Source: Spirochaetales bacterium (GTDB lineage Bacteria > Spirochaetota > Spirochaetia > Treponematales > UBA12059). From it: DNA of 6,108 nucleotides. Shown here piece after piece: positions 1-5,881 of this stretch. A program made the position numbers and the translations under genes. The stretch is from positions 1 through 6,108 of the forward strand of contig JAFGUM010000293.1 of NCBI GenBank assembly GCA_016938515.1. Direction: 5' to 3'. Below the pieces are notes generated by a model. The model searched no databases. It was not told the origin of the DNA and saw only the letters and a program-made list of their open reading frames with translations. Each line of letters begins with the position of its first letter. The stretch's first letter is position 1.

Positions 1-18
1 AAAAAGGCTTACGGGTTC

Positions 19-55
19 GCCTGCCTCTAGCTCCATTACAGCGCCAAAGGCAGAC
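19..55 (-). other. 13-bp RNA hairpin in the leader
   Basis: Bases 55-43 pair with 31-19 on the minus-strand RNA (5' GUCUGCCUUUGGC with GCUAGAGGCAGGC 3') around an 11-base loop. Three pairs are G-U (54/20, 49-side neighbour 47/27, and 45/29). On the plus strand these would be A-C mismatches, so the fold is specific to the minus strand. This agrees with the promoter direction. Confidence 0.5.
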
Positions 56-146
56 TATTGTGGCATTCGTATCGCCAATCCTCCCGCCTCGCGTTGCCGC
101 GATTAGAGAAGGATTTCCTTATCCTGCTTCTCCCATCCCTTATGCC

Positions 147-157
147 TGTTCAAGATC
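147..157 (-). promoter_or_regulatory. boxA-like antitermination string
   Basis: GATCTTGAACA lies about 55-65 bases after the P3 start. It resembles the boxA element of rRNA leaders (E. coli GCTCTTTAACA; nine of eleven bases agree), which recruits Nus factors. A short GATC...GATC inverted repeat spans 168-154 and partly overlaps it, in the way a boxB hairpin would accompany boxA. The match is short and could be chance. Confidence 0.3.
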
Positions 158-219
158 TCCGCTCGATCCGTTGCAATTTGCATGCCAGACCAGCTCTTCC
201 GCCTCTCGGCGCGGCGCAC

Positions 220-249
220 TTTATAGCGCCTTTGCTCTGTTCGTGTCAA
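220..249 (-). promoter_or_regulatory. tandem promoter P3, strong sigma-70-type with GC-rich discriminator
   Basis: A perfect TTGACA (249-244) and TATAAA (225-220, 5/6) are separated by 18 bases. The bases just after the -10 box are G/C-rich (GTGCGCCGCG), a feature known from growth-rate and stringently controlled promoters such as those of rRNA and ribosomal-protein operons. Transcription would start near 214-212 and leave the window. An A/T-rich patch (TTGATTAATT, about 292-283) lies further upstream than a classical UP element. This is the best promoter match in the window. Confidence 0.68.
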
Positions 250-318
250 GCGGGCGACGCACATTTCGCGTCATTATCCGCAATTAATCAACCTCAACAG
301 CAGCAGAAACCAACTCAC

Positions 319-340
319 CCCCACCGTATAACGGAAGGGG
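319..340. other. inverted repeat between P2 and P3
   Basis: CCCC-A-CCGT-ATA-ACGG-AA-GGGG forms a dyad: two 4-bp arms with a small internal loop and a 3-base centre. The inner core CCGTATAACGG is nearly palindromic. In minus-strand RNA it could fold as a hairpin, but only a broken T-rich stretch (GTTGGTTTCT) follows, so it is at best a poor terminator. As DNA it could be a regulator site upstream of P3. The role is not established. Confidence 0.33.
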
Positions 341-377
341 TCAGGATCCACCGACGAATGCTTCTGGATTGAAGATA

Positions 378-406
378 AATGTTCTACAATCGAAGGACAT
401 TGTCAA
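378..406 (-). promoter_or_regulatory. tandem promoter P2 (perfect -35)
   Basis: A perfect TTGACA (406-401) is followed after 17 bases by AACATT (383-378), which matches the -10 consensus at only three positions. Neighbouring registers are no better. It is read in the same direction as P1 and P3. It may be weak or activator-dependent. Confidence 0.4.
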
Positions 407-451
407 GGGTCGCTACCACTATTATTACATGCGTATCTATCGTGCGGGGTA

Positions 452-480
452 TGTATACCATGAGGCCATCTTATAGTCAA
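452..480 (-). promoter_or_regulatory. tandem promoter P1 (extended -10)
   Basis: TTGACT (480-475) and TATACA (457-452) are separated by exactly 17 bases. TGG directly before the -10 box gives the TGN extended -10 element. It lies about 50 bases after the comM stop and reads away from comM toward base 1. The match to sigma-70 consensus is good (5/6 and 4/6 plus extension), but activity is inferred. Confidence 0.6.
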
Positions 481-529
481 TACCGTGACCTTCAACTAGA
501 GCTTGCCCAACCGTAACAGCCCAGCAGCG

Positions 530-2104
530 TCAGGGTACAACCCAAAAGACGTCATCATCACCGTATCGACGTTTCTCGAACGCTTCATTGAGGTGTCGGG
601 TATGAATAGCCACCGAAGCGTCAAGATCTGCTATCGTTCTGGCAACACGAAGCGTAGCGAGACTCGCCCGCGATGAGAATCCTTCTCGCTCAGCGTTATG
701 AACAAAAAACTCCCTGTCGTCATCGCTCAAGACGCAGTGTACATCGATGGCTCCTGCGGGCAAGCGTCCGTTCAGCATCGAAGGCTCATCCTTAAACCGT
801 GCGTGCTGTATTCGCCGAGCTTCGACTATTCGCTCTCGAACCGCCGCGGAAGACTCTCCCGGACCCGCTGACAGCTCCGCCGCGCTTGCTGGCTTTACGG
901 GCACCCTGACGTCTATCCTGTCCAGTAGCGGGCCACCCAGTTTTTTCCAGTAGCGCCTGATCTCATCAGCGGAACACAGACACACGGCTCCCTTACGCCC
1001 AAGATTTCCACAAGGACACGGGTTGCAGGCGAGAACCAGAATAAAGCGGGAAGGATACGTTATGACACGATCAGCCCTGACGATCGATATAAAACCTTCT
1101 TCGAGTGGCTCCCTCAAAGACTGCAAAACATCAGCCCTGAATTCGGGAGCTTCATCGAGCAGCAACACACCACCATGGGCGAGGCTTATCTCACCGGGCT
1201 TTCTCAGACGCCCACCCCCGACGATACCCTCCGCTGATGCTCCGTGGTGCGGAGACCTGAAAGGAGGTCGTCGCATCAAGCCCGAGCTCTCCGGCAATGC
1301 GCCTGCGAGTGAGTGCAGCATAGTAGTGGTAACAGCATCTTCGGATGCGAGGTCTGGCAGCAAACCCACCAACCTGCGCGCTGCCATGCTCTTGCCACCG
1401 CCTGGTGGCCCAAACAGCAGCATATGATGGCCACCGGCTGCGGCGATTTCCATAGCGCGCCGCAGGGCAACCTGCCCTCGAATATCCGCCATATCCGGCA
1501 GATGGCCGGAGTCCCGCCGTGCTGTTTCCACTTCTACGCTACTGGAATCGTCATCGAGGTTTACTGTAGTCGAATCGAGCGGTATAGCGCGATATTCTCC
1601 CCGTAGCGTAGCCGTCAGGAGGGCGGCGTCTCCCAGTTTGTCTATCGCAAAGGCAGCGTTACCAGCCAGCGCAACTGCTTCACGCAGATTTGGCCGGGGA
1701 ATAATAAATCGGGCGATACCTGCTTTCAATCCCGCCGCTACCGCTGGCAGCACGCCGGATACCGGGCGAACGCGGCCAGACAGCTCAAGCTCCCCCAGAG
1801 CCATTACAGGCATCCCCGCGTCGGGCACCTGCCCCGAAGCAGCAAGCACCGCGATGGCCATAGCCAGGTCGAATGAAGCCCCTGCCTTGCGGACGCCCGC
1901 CGGAGCCAGGCTGATGAGCAGCCGTTCCAGGGGGAACTCGTAACCGGAATTCCTGATGGCTGCCCGGATTCGCTCGCGCGCTTCTTTGACAGCGCCATCA
2001 GGCAAACCTACGAGGTCTACACTCGGAATACCACGCCGAAGATCAACTTCGACGGTAACCAGCTCTCCCTCAAAACCAACGGGTTCGAACGCGTATACGA
2101 TCAT
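530..2104 (-). CDS. comM: ComM/YifB-family Mg-chelatase-like AAA+ ATPase
   Basis: This is a cytoplasmic ATPase of the ComM (YifB, Mg-chelatase-like) family. In naturally transformable bacteria ComM is a hexameric helicase that drives branch migration during recombination of incoming DNA; its role in other bacteria is unclear. The length (524) is normal. Residues 1-170 form the N-terminal ChlI-like domain (LVGLPDGAVKEARERIRAAI, 31-50; SLAPAGVRKAGASFDLAMAI, 65-84). A Ser/Asp-rich linker lies near 178-200. The AAA+ module has Walker A GPPGGGKS (232-239), PFRSPHHGAS (281-290), Walker B LLLDEAPEF (314-322) and LLDRIDVRV (393-401). The cysteine cluster ACNPCPCG plus CLC (360-377) is a family trait. 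The C-terminal domain has SSRASLATLRVARTIADL (477-494). The start ATG at 2104 follows GGAGG by six bases, and the TGA is at 532-530. The tail after EKRRY (acidic, then FWVVP) may be lineage-specific. Confidence 0.95.
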   Translation of the reverse strand: MIVYAFEPVGFEGELVTVEVDLRRGIPSVDLVGLPDGAVKEARERIRAAIRNSGYEFPLERLLISLAPAGVRKAGASFDLAMAIAVLAASGQVPDAGMPVMALGELELSGRVRPVSGVLPAVAAGLKAGIARFIIPRPNLREAVALAGNAAFAIDKLGDAALLTATLRGEYRAIPLDSTTVNLDDDSSSVEVETARRDSGHLPDMADIRGQVALRRAMEIAAAGGHHMLLFGPPGGGKSMAARRLVGLLPDLASEDAVTTTMLHSLAGALPESSGLMRRPPFRSPHHGASAEGIVGGGRLRKPGEISLAHGGVLLLDEAPEFRADVLQSLREPLEEGFISIVRADRVITYPSRFILVLACNPCPCGNLGRKGAVCLCSADEIRRYWKKLGGPLLDRIDVRVPVKPASAAELSAGPGESSAAVRERIVEARRIQHARFKDEPSMLNGRLPAGAIDVHCVLSDDDREFFVHNAEREGFSSRASLATLRVARTIADLDASVAIHTRHLNEAFEKRRYGDDDVFWVVP

Positions 2105-2110
2105 CGGATG

Positions 2111-2134
2111 CCTCCGCGAACACTACGCTCGCGG
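2111..2134 (-). promoter_or_regulatory. hairpin overlapping the comM Shine-Dalgarno
   Basis: In the 54-base gap before comM the minus-strand RNA can form an 8-bp stem, CCGCGAGC with GUUCGCGG (2134-2127 with 2121-2114), around a 5-base loop. The one non-Watson-Crick pair is G-U in this RNA and would be A-C in the opposite strand. The comM ribosome-binding site GGAGG (2115-2111) starts on the last two G residues of the 3' arm, so the hairpin could partly hide it. No T-run follows, so it is not an intrinsic terminator. Confidence 0.5.
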
Positions 2135-2158
2135 GCGCATCAACGATTGAGGCTGTAT

Positions 2159-2458
2159 TCAGATTCGGGGCCGTTTTCTCTGTATCATCGTAATAAACGC
2201 TATGGAAAAGAATACCCAGGGGGCGTTGGGGAAAATGAAGGCGAGAATTCCCGAAATACCCGTAGACTGGCTGATCCCCGGCAATAGGCCAAACTCCAGG
2301 AGAAGGGAATATAGAATGTCCGCGTATCCCGCGATGATGCCAACGACGATGAGCATCCAGGACGCGTCCCGAACACGAGACCACACGATGATCGCCAGAA
2401 ACGTCGTTACTGCCATGACGACGAAACGGCTTGTCAGCGCCGCCAGTTCTGTGCTCAT
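2159..2458 (-). CDS. small three-helix membrane protein of unknown function
   Basis: I do not recognise this 99-residue protein. It has three hydrophobic segments: about 12-27 (FVVMAVTTFLAIIVWS), 34-59, and 66-92 with a Gly/Pro break (GISGILAFIFPNAPW). Arg28 and Arg30 after the first helix and the RKRPR near the C-terminus suggest, by the positive-inside rule, that the N-terminus is outside and the C-terminus is in the cytoplasm. There is no cleavable signal peptide, Cys, His cluster or known catalytic motif. The start is the ATG at 2458, which overlaps the stop of the 10-codon ORF and has only weak purines of its own upstream. It lies between pheT and comM on the same strand and is probably co-transcribed. 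Coding status is well supported by composition and position; function is open. Confidence 0.72.
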   Translation of the reverse strand: MSTELAALTSRFVVMAVTTFLAIIVWSRVRDASWMLIVVGIIAGYADILYSLLLEFGLLPGISQSTGISGILAFIFPNAPWVFFSIAFITMIQRKRPRI

Positions 2459-2487
2459 GCCGGTATCCGATCGAATTTAATTTCCAT
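2455..2487 (-). CDS. possible 10-residue leader peptide (MEIKFDRIPA)
   Basis: An ATG four bases after AGGAGG opens ten codons, MEIKFDRIPA, ending in a TGA that overlaps the membrane-protein start in an ATGA arrangement (2458-2455). This layout is typical of translational coupling, where ribosomes ending on one frame restart on the next. The peptide has no recognisable motif, no run of a single amino acid as in attenuation leaders, and no flanking terminator, so simple coupling fits better than attenuation. Another reading is that a one- or two-base sequencing or real indel has split a longer N-terminus, because the peptide would join naturally to MSTELAAL. The codons and signals are plain; whether the peptide itself matters is unknown. 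Confidence 0.42.
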   Translation of the reverse strand: MEIKFDRIPA

Positions 2488-2491
2488 CGAT

Positions 2492-2497
2492 CCTCCT
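2492..2497 (-). promoter_or_regulatory. strong Shine-Dalgarno AGGAGG after pheT
   Basis: A perfect AGGAGG begins five bases after the pheT stop. It lies four bases before an ATG at 2487 that opens only a 10-codon frame, and 33 bases before the ATG (2458) of the membrane protein, which has no good site of its own. It therefore probably serves the short ORF and, through coupling, the membrane protein. Confidence 0.7.
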
Positions 2498-2502
2498 GTC
2501 AC

Positions 2503-4209
2503 CTACAAGAGCGAGTCCAGGTCCAGTTCGCACGCCACACTGGGCATGTTTATACCCCAATTCTCCAGTACCGCGGGGTGCAACTCGCCAAAGACGCCTA
2601 TGTTGACCCCCTGCACGAGTATCCTGGCCTGTCGGCCGTGCAAAAATCGCGGGTCGTCGCCATCCTCTACGGTGTAGTCTTCACCCAGGTAGTACAGCAG
2701 CGCGGACACCACACCGGCCAGCTCATTGTAATCGGCCATTTGATGCGAGCACAGAAAGCCCAGCCGTTGCCTGGTAGACGTACCATAGTTCTGCGCTTCG
2801 TCAAGAAAGGCCACCTTGCCAGCCTCGAAGATGCGGTGTGGATACGGGGCCTTGCTAGAAACAGAGGCCGACTGGAGCAGGCCGGGAAGAATGGACGGCC
2901 TGACGTATTCAAAGTTTTCCGTCATCGGGTTGGAAATTCTGATGATGCTATCGGCGGATGAATTCATACGCTCGATGTAGTCCTTGCCGGAACCAAGGTA
3001 GTTGTAGATCATTTCCTGGTATCCAAGCCCCACCATGACGTCTTTGGCCTTGCGCGTAAAAGATTCTATCGGTGACAATCGTCCGATGGTAAAGTCGCGT
3101 GGGCGCTCCGGCTTGAAGCTGGCCATACCCCGACCTATCATCACGTCCTCGACCAGGTCTACAGCGTGTATAAAGTCGTCTCGGTACTCAGGCGGCCATG
3201 CCCGAACGTGCTGGCCGTGTGCTTCCGCCCGCACACCCATCCTCGCCAGAGCTTCTATGGCCTTCTCTGGCCCGATGCTCTCGCCGAGGAGCTTGCTGAT
3301 GCGTCCAGCGTCCACCGATGCGGGGGTTTGGTAGTAGTACGGAAAGGTTACCGCCCTGCCGAACGGCGTATCAAAGTCATACTCGACGCGCAGCGGCCGT
3401 ATCTCGTAACCAGCATCGGCAAAGTCGCAGGCGACGATGCTCGTGGCCAGGGCAACGGTAGCCATATCGGTGCCGGAGAATTCTACCAGTATATCACGGT
3501 CGCCAACCTGGACGGCGCCTATGTCAGCGCTGTTGATGATGGGCGCCATGGACAACACCCCGTCATCCGCTCCGACAAGAATCGGATACGTCGGAGAATC
3601 CGCTATGATGTGACCGTATTCTTTGCCCTTCGGATGCTCGGCCAGGATGCGGCGCAGGGTCATGGGCTCGTCCATCTGAAGGGGCACGAACGAGACAGCG
3701 TCGGGCTGTACCCCCTTGTACGAGATGGGCCATTTGATCAGATCGATTCGGTACATGCCCATGGACAGCACGCGCCGTTTGCGCCCGAAGTTGGCGCACA
3801 GCTTTTCCTGCGTCTGGATTGCATCGCGCAGCATCGCGTCATCGATGGGTTTGCCGGCGATTACAAATCCTGCCATATACGGTCGCAGCTTCTGGATGGA
3901 GGAATCGACGAGCAGCGTATACTCCGATGGCCGCTCATCCCCCTCTCGCGAAAAGAAAGGATACTCGGGGATGGTACCGCCATCCCTGACCCGTAGCTGG
4001 CGCGCGATACCGGCGGTGGACCATAGATCAGGCCTGTTGGTGTCGTTCAGCTCAATCTTGATCAGCCGGCCTCCGCCATCAGCGGAGTCTTCACCCCAGC
4101 CGTCCAGCTCGGCTTTTGCCGTTTCAAGCGCGGCTTCCAGCTCTGTATCTTCCATACGGCGGCCGACGAGCTCAAAAAAGAGCCGCTCGTTTACTTCTAT
4201 CTTGGGCAT
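2503..4209 (-). CDS. pheT: phenylalanine--tRNA ligase beta subunit, archaeal/eukaryotic type
   Basis: This is the beta subunit that completes the (alpha-beta)2 PheRS with PheS and contributes tRNA binding and editing. It has 568 residues, whereas the common bacterial PheT has nearly 800. The short form starts directly with the MPKIEVNERLF-type N-terminus and lacks the N-terminal tRNA-binding extension and the C-terminal FDX-ACB domain. Visible parts are ELNDTNRPDLWSTAGIARQL (53-72), a B3/4 editing-type region (about 100-270), the B5 segment YRDDFIHAVDLVEDV (342-356) with its acidic metal-site cluster, and the catalytic-like core with SNPMTENFEYVRPSILPGLL (426-445) and GELHP (541-545). I chose the ATG at 4209 because GGAG lies six bases before it and family members start with MPKIE. 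An in-frame ATG at 4233 has no Shine-Dalgarno. The stop TAG is at 2505-2503, just before the next ribosome-binding site. Confidence 0.96.
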   Translation of the reverse strand: MPKIEVNERLFFELVGRRMEDTELEAALETAKAELDGWGEDSADGGGRLIKIELNDTNRPDLWSTAGIARQLRVRDGGTIPEYPFFSREGDERPSEYTLLVDSSIQKLRPYMAGFVIAGKPIDDAMLRDAIQTQEKLCANFGRKRRVLSMGMYRIDLIKWPISYKGVQPDAVSFVPLQMDEPMTLRRILAEHPKGKEYGHIIADSPTYPILVGADDGVLSMAPIINSADIGAVQVGDRDILVEFSGTDMATVALATSIVACDFADAGYEIRPLRVEYDFDTPFGRAVTFPYYYQTPASVDAGRISKLLGESIGPEKAIEALARMGVRAEAHGQHVRAWPPEYRDDFIHAVDLVEDVMIGRGMASFKPERPRDFTIGRLSPIESFTRKAKDVMVGLGYQEMIYNYLGSGKDYIERMNSSADSIIRISNPMTENFEYVRPSILPGLLQSASVSSKAPYPHRIFEAGKVAFLDEAQNYGTSTRQRLGFLCSHQMADYNELAGVVSALLYYLGEDYTVEDGDDPRFLHGRQARILVQGVNIGVFGELHPAVLENWGINMPSVACELDLDSLL

Positions 4210-4261
4210 TCTCGTTCTCCACCTCTAGTATCATTCATCGCGTTTGTGCGAAGGGTACAAT

Positions 4262-5818
4262 TCATTTCTGGAGCGCCCGGCGAAGGCGCACGTTCTCTAT
4301 GTCGTAGCTGAAGAGTTCCCGCAGGTCATTGAGGCCAAGGGCCATCAGCGCCATACGGTCTATGCCTATGCCCCACGCGAGCACGGGCACGGAAACGCCG
4401 AGAGGCTCTGTTACCTCGGGCCTGAAAATACCCGCGCCTCCAAGCTCAAACCAGCCGAGCACGGGATGCCTTATGTGTACTTCTACCGAGGGCTCGGTAA
4501 ACGGGAAGTATCCGGGTACGTATTTTACTTCCTTGGCTCCGGCTACTTCTACGGCGAACATCTCCAGAAAGCCGAGCAGGGTTCGAAGGTTGACGTCTTC
4601 ACCGAGCACTATGCCCTCGGTCTGGTAAAAGTCTGACAGGTGGGTAGCGTCTACCTTGTCGTAGCGGAAACACCTGGCTATGCCAAAATACTTGCCGGGG
4701 ACGGAGGCTTTGGGTAACTGGCGGGCAGACAGCACCGTGCCCTGGCTTCGCAGCACGAGGCGCTTGGTAAACTCGCGGTCGAAGCCGTAACGCCAGCCAC
4801 GGGAACCGGTAGCCCCGCCGTTTTCGTGCGTCTCGGCGACCCGCGACAGGTACGGCTCTTCTATCGACGCCGCCTTCGTGGGATTGGCAACGTAGTACAC
4901 GTCGTGGATATCGCGCGCCGAGTGGAACTGCGGCATGAACAGCGCGTCGCCGTTCCAGAATTCCGTTTCCACGAGGCCGCCGTCGTACTCCTCGAAACCG
5001 AGCGACACCAGCTTGTCTTTAACGCTCTCAAGGAACTGCACGTAGGGGTTTCGCCTGCCGGGGATGAGCCTGGCGGGACGGCTGCGAATGTTGTACGAAC
5101 GGAAACTGGCGCCCTTCCAGGAGCCGCTTTCGAGCATCTCCTGCGTTACCGCGCCCAGTTCTTCTCCGGACACGCCTTCTTCCCTGAGAAGCGCCGACAC
5201 CGCGGCAGCAGCCTCGGTAAGCGCCCACGTAACTGTTTCCCTCTCGGCTGCGCGAAACGCCGCGTCGCCAGCTCCGCGCTTTTTGGCTATCTCACCCATC
5301 AGCGCGCGCTCAGGCGCGTCGAGCGCCGCGTCATCGAGCATACCGCCATCGGCAGCGGCTTTCGCGAGCAAAGCCCTGAGGGCTTCGGTGCGCCTGGACT
5401 TCGCGGCATCGGCGACGGCTACGAGCTTATCTGGCGTCATGGCCAGGACGCCCTCTCTCGACAGACGACCGAAGGCCGAGCCAGCGTCTTTCTGCTCTAT
5501 ACCCAGAGCCTGGCAGACGGCGGGCAACGCCGCAGGTCCGTGCTCCGCGAGGTACGCTATCAACCGCTCCTCCGGAGAACCCGACTCCAGCCAGGATCGC
5601 CCGAGCGGCGTAAGTTCGTATACGGTCATGGACGTCCGCCCCGTCTCGGCAGCCAGAGCCTTGGAGCTGAGCCAGGCTTGTGCCTGGTTCGCGTGGCCTT
5701 CGACGTACCCGAGGTCTCGCGCGAGTGTCGCCACATTGAGCGGCTCGCCTGGCGAATATCTGAGCAAAACCTTTATTTCGAGCGGGTGCAATCCTTTGAG
5801 AAGCGATCGTGGATCCAT
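4262..5818 (-). CDS. pheS: phenylalanine--tRNA ligase alpha subunit, archaeal/eukaryotic type
   Basis: This is the catalytic alpha subunit of the cytoplasmic PheRS heterotetramer, which charges tRNA-Phe with phenylalanine using ATP. It has 518 residues, against roughly 330-350 in the common bacterial form. Residues 1-140 look like the winged-helix modules of archaeal/eukaryotic PheS (HPLEIKVL near 11, YELTPLGRSWL near 67). The class II core follows: NPYVQFLESVKDKL (257-270, motif 1 region), LFMPQFHSARD (293-303), FRYDKVDATHLSDFYQTEG (384-402, motif 2), FPFTEPSVEV (438-447), GAGIFRPEV (461-469) and GIGIDRMAL (483-491, motif 3). The middle part (140-230) is Ala/Glu-rich and helical. The ATG at 5818 has a GGAG eight bases upstream. 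The TGA at 4264-4262 is 52 bases before pheT, consistent with co-expression of the two subunits. Identification is secure. Confidence 0.97.
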   Translation of the reverse strand: MDPRSLLKGLHPLEIKVLLRYSPGEPLNVATLARDLGYVEGHANQAQAWLSSKALAAETGRTSMTVYELTPLGRSWLESGSPEERLIAYLAEHGPAALPAVCQALGIEQKDAGSAFGRLSREGVLAMTPDKLVAVADAAKSRRTEALRALLAKAAADGGMLDDAALDAPERALMGEIAKKRGAGDAAFRAAERETVTWALTEAAAAVSALLREEGVSGEELGAVTQEMLESGSWKGASFRSYNIRSRPARLIPGRRNPYVQFLESVKDKLVSLGFEEYDGGLVETEFWNGDALFMPQFHSARDIHDVYYVANPTKAASIEEPYLSRVAETHENGGATGSRGWRYGFDREFTKRLVLRSQGTVLSARQLPKASVPGKYFGIARCFRYDKVDATHLSDFYQTEGIVLGEDVNLRTLLGFLEMFAVEVAGAKEVKYVPGYFPFTEPSVEVHIRHPVLGWFELGGAGIFRPEVTEPLGVSVPVLAWGIGIDRMALMALGLNDLRELFSYDIENVRLRRALQK

Positions 5819-5849
5819 TGTGCAAACTCCAGTGTATGGTCAGGTAGCC

Positions 5850-5881
5850 ATGATAGTGTCGGATTTATCGTCGACCGTCAA
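5850..5881 (-). promoter_or_regulatory. weak candidate promoter for pheS
   Basis: In the 59-base gap before pheS a TTGACG (5881-5876), overlapping the upstream stop codon, could be a -35 box. The best -10-like hexamer, TATCAT (5855-5850), is 20 bases away, which is too far for a good sigma-70 site. CACTAT at 17 bases has better spacing but a poor match. The pheS unit may instead be read through from the upstream gene. Confidence 0.28.

Larger units (their letters stand above)
1..213 (-). ncRNA. structured untranslated leader or unrecognised RNA downstream of P3
   Basis: No supportable gene lies here. The RNA expected from P3 contains a 4-bp GAGA-loop hairpin at its 5' end (211-200), a boxA-like GATCTTGAACA (157-147), a bulged GAGAA/GGAT with ATCC/TTCTC hairpin (132-106), a 5-bp hairpin with a GCAA GNRA tetraloop (102-89) and a 13-bp stem (55-19). 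I compared it with the signature strings of tmRNA, RNase P RNA, SRP RNA, 6S RNA, 16S/23S/5S rRNA starts and common riboswitches and saw no match. An rRNA or ribosomal operon leader is a reasonable guess, given three tandem promoters and the boxA-like string. It continues beyond base 1. Confidence 0.4.

Noticed and set aside
1..36. Minus-strand ATG at 36 opening a frame (MELEAGEPVSLF) to the window edge
   Set aside because: There are only 12 codons, no ribosome-binding site, and the ATG lies in the loop of the 13-bp hairpin. It cannot be judged without the sequence beyond base 1.
1..60. tmRNA or tRNA end suggested by GGGTTCGCC and TAGCTCCA
   Set aside because: The T-stem does not pair, CCA is absent in place, and neither the tmRNA TCGAC start nor a tag peptide is found on either strand.
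58..372. Plus-strand open frames of 75-104 codons in the non-coding end region
   Set aside because: Composition is unlike a protein (Pro/Ser/Arg-rich, no motif), no Shine-Dalgarno precedes the start, and the frames run against promoters and RNA folds on the other strand.
487..529. Intrinsic terminator after comM
   Set aside because: I looked for a stem followed by a T-run on the minus strand and found none, so where comM transcription ends is unknown.
3166..3996. A 276-codon plus-strand open frame opposite pheT
   Set aside because: It is antisense to conserved pheT sequence and has no recognisable domain; a shadow frame.
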